DNA of 14,553 nt from Cyanobacteria bacterium UBA11370 (GTDB lineage: Bacteria; Cyanobacteriota; Cyanobacteriia; Cyanobacteriales; Coleofasciculaceae). Below are positions 14,427-14,553 of this stretch, piece by piece (the first letter of the stretch is position 1; every line of letters starts with the position of its first letter). Location of the stretch: contig DNGI01000282.1 of assembly GCA_003486645.1 (NCBI GenBank), positions 1 to 14,553 of the forward strand, written 5' to 3'. The translations under genes and the position numbers were made by a program. Below the pieces are notes generated by a model. That model worked only from the letters and a program-made list of their open reading frames with translations, was not told where the DNA came from and searched no databases.

Positions 14427-14553
14427 ACGGGGATCGGTTAAGGATAGAGAAAACCCAATGGGACAACTTTGTCTAAGAATTTATACTTATGGGTTGTCAG
14501 GGGTGGGGGTTTTAAATGGCTGGTTGAGACAGAGGGGAGAGGGGGTGAGGGGG
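14427..14553. other. Upstream flank of gap2, no gene seen
   Basis: No open frame or RNA gene recognised. The last 40 bases become G-rich with GAGGGG-type units, like the start of the window. Confidence 0.5.

Overview
The window looks like chromosomal DNA from a filamentous, probably oscillatorialean-type cyanobacterium. The signs are scattered HIP1 octamers (GCGATCGC), heptameric short tandem repeats between genes, a Gap2-type glyceraldehyde-3-phosphate dehydrogenase, a plant-like pheophorbide a oxygenase/Tic55-family Rieske protein, and the remains of an IS200/IS605-type element. Genus is not determined. Almost every gene lies on the minus strand; the DUF790 nuclease gene is the exception.

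Layout by position. 1-161: low-complexity G- and C-rich tandem repeats. 162-1121 (minus): a protein of eight near-identical TPRs. About 1133-1608: a tnpB-deleted IS200/IS605-like relic with both end hairpins and a candidate omega-RNA region. 1759-2979 (plus): a DUF790/Bax1-like nuclease. 3039-4724 (minus): an MscS-family channel whose first 48 residues are a tandem duplication. 4725-4862: heptamer repeats. 4863-11056 (minus): an eight-gene signalling cluster. 11717-13042 (minus): the Rieske oxygenase. 13328-14344 (minus): gap2, starting at GTG.

The centre of interest is the signalling cluster. In transcription order it encodes a globin-headed RsbR, RsbS, RsbT, an RsbX-like phosphatase, a SpoIIE/RsbU-like phosphatase with a degenerate ATPase-like head, a HATPase-fold switch kinase, a SpoIIAA-like STAS antagonist, and a class I glutamine amidotransferase-like protein. 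From the known Bacillus pathway I infer this flow: a haem/gas signal acts on an RsbR:RsbS stressosome, which releases RsbT; RsbT activates the SpoIIE phosphatase; the phosphatase dephosphorylates the small STAS protein; and that protein switches partners with the HATPase protein. RsbX would reset the stressosome. No sigma factor or diguanylate cyclase is encoded in the cluster, so the output is unknown; the amidotransferase-like protein at its end is a candidate effector or co-regulated enzyme. RsbS has Leu where Bacillus RsbS has its phosphorylated Ser59, while RsbR keeps both phosphoacceptor positions, so reset and activation may differ from the textbook system.
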